From an uncultured Collinsella sp. (lineage in GTDB: Bacteria; Actinomycetota; Coriobacteriia; Coriobacteriales; Coriobacteriaceae): a stretch of DNA of 14,742 bases. The DNA lies in NCBI GenBank assembly GCA_902470805.1, contig CABRHX010000036.1:1-14742 (forward strand), in the 5' to 3' direction. The position numbers and the translations under genes are program-made. Under the pieces are notes generated by a model. The model did not search any database. It saw only the letters and a program-made list of their open reading frames with translations, and had not been told where the DNA came from. Positions 14,361-14,742 of the stretch are shown one piece after another. Position 1 is the stretch's first letter; the number at the start of each line of letters is the position of its first letter.

Positions 14361-14399
14361 ATGCCGGGATTCGAACCCGGCAGGTGCGGATCCCGGCAT
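14361..14399 (-). repeat. T-arm-like palindrome with two alternative stems
   Basis: On the minus strand 14362-14382 reads TGCCGGG, TTCGAAT, CCCGGCA: a perfect 7-bp stem with a loop identical to a tRNA T-loop. A second partner, TCCCGGCAT (14391-14399), pairs equally well (9 bp) with ATGCCGGGA (14361-14369), so two stems compete. No acceptor or anticodon stem is found around it, so this is not a whole tRNA. Confidence 0.55.
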
Positions 14400-14413
14400 C
14401 ATCGCAAGGCCTG

Positions 14414-14630
14414 TGGTCAAAAAATGGCAAATATGAGTACTGTTACCATTTTAGTTACAGCGAGTTCATGCCTTCAGAAGGCGATTTAGCCGTCAGGCGT
14501 CCTACGGCGGAAAAATTGCAGACGTTTATCGGCTAAGTAATTGGACATATGTTGCGTAACACTACATATTTTGCAAATAAATAATGTTACAGGACTTGTG
14601 ACAGTACTCATATTTGACGTTTTTTGCCCA
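14414..14630. mobile_element. MITE-like element or paired regulatory site with 33-bp inverted repeats
   Basis: Left arm 14414-14446 and right arm 14598-14630 match at 29 of 33 positions as inverted repeats, with a shared 16-base core ACAGTACTCATATTTG on the right arm. Each arm also carries two GTNAC boxes 12 bases apart (14442 and 14454; 14586 and 14598). A third, shortened copy of the core lies at about 14555-14572. The interior has small hairpins (GCCTTC/GAAGGC, 14470-14482) and no credible ORF. The AT-rich content differs from the neighbouring genes. It could be a non-autonomous element, or a control region for a gene beyond the window. Confidence 0.5.
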
Positions 14631-14691
14631 TAGCCCTTTATACCTAGGCAAATCGGCGGCAAAACGGGCTTCAAAGCGTCCTTCGCAATCA

Positions 14692-14716
14692 AAACCACCC
14701 CTAAAAGGGGTGGTTT
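14692..14716. terminator. Perfect 10-bp hairpin, possible bidirectional terminator
   Basis: AAACCACCCC (14692-14701) pairs with GGGGTGGTTT (14707-14716) around TAAAA. Short T-runs follow on each strand (TTT on plus, TTTT on minus). No gene in the window ends here, so it probably belongs to a transcript from the right-hand side or the element at 14414-14630. Confidence 0.5.
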
Positions 14717-14742
14717 GCTCTTAGGGTATAACCCTTGGATTT

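Noticed and set aside
14202..14420. 72-codon minus-strand open frame containing PPAGFEPAISTLKG
   Set aside because: This is the familiar artefact of translating the reverse strand of a tRNA gene; it covers tRNA-Glu and its terminator.
14232..14742. Integrative element inserted at tRNA-Glu
   Set aside because: No direct repeat of the tRNA 3' end and no integrase are seen within the window; the T-arm-like block is on the opposite strand.
1..14742. CRISPR array, prophage or insertion-sequence transposase
   Set aside because: No regularly spaced 20-40 bp direct repeats, and no phage structural, Cas or transposase proteins were found in any frame.

Overview
The window is about 14.7 kb of GC-rich bacterial chromosome. 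The codon use, the content (type I asparaginase, YchF, a ferredoxin-type multi-cluster protein, two iron/zinc-type alcohol dehydrogenases, a MurT/GatD cell-wall amidation enzyme) and the style of its intergenic repeats suggest a Gram-positive anaerobe of the Coriobacteriia, most likely Collinsella or a close relative. That assignment is an inference from protein character, not from a marker gene. The window is mostly housekeeping; nothing looks like a prophage, CRISPR array or large island.

Layout. Positions 1-279 are noncoding and full of strong hairpins. guaA (280-1878, minus) and ansA (2146-3159, plus) are divergent, with dyad motifs between them. A small two-gene module follows: an XRE-family regulator (3182-3400, minus) and a divergent 129-residue protein resembling a catalytically dead HAD C-terminal half (3477-3866, plus), separated by a 24-bp perfect palindrome that contains a -10-like box on both strands. 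Next, all on the minus strand and each downstream gene listed first, come a DUF1648-like membrane protein (3876-4259) transcribed after ychF (4271-5347), a four-cluster Fe-S protein (5462-6715), a glycerol-dehydrogenase-family enzyme (6866-7933) and an iron-containing alcohol dehydrogenase (8054-9277). Several have visible terminators or hairpins.

A 511-bp intergenic region (9278-9788) with operator-like palindromes and an 11-bp tandem repeat separates this block from a plus-strand operon: two adjacent helical-repeat (TPR-like) proteins that appear to be paralogues (9789-10865 and 10865-11908, overlapping by one base), then a single 725-residue ORF (11954-14131) that fuses MurT and GatD. MurT and GatD are normally separate subunits of the enzyme that amidates the D-Glu of lipid II. 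The operon ends in a strong terminator built from a REP-like repeat. tRNA-Glu(UUC) follows, with its own extended -10 promoter and terminator.

The right end (14309-14742) has no convincing gene. It holds a T-arm-like palindrome, a roughly 217-bp element bounded by 33-bp inverted repeats (29/33 matching), and a terminal hairpin. The most interesting items are the MurT-GatD fusion with its unrecognised upstream partners, the XRE/degenerate-HAD module with its palindromic operator, the inverted-repeat element beside tRNA-Glu, and a pair of REP-like hairpins with conserved loops and co-varying stems.
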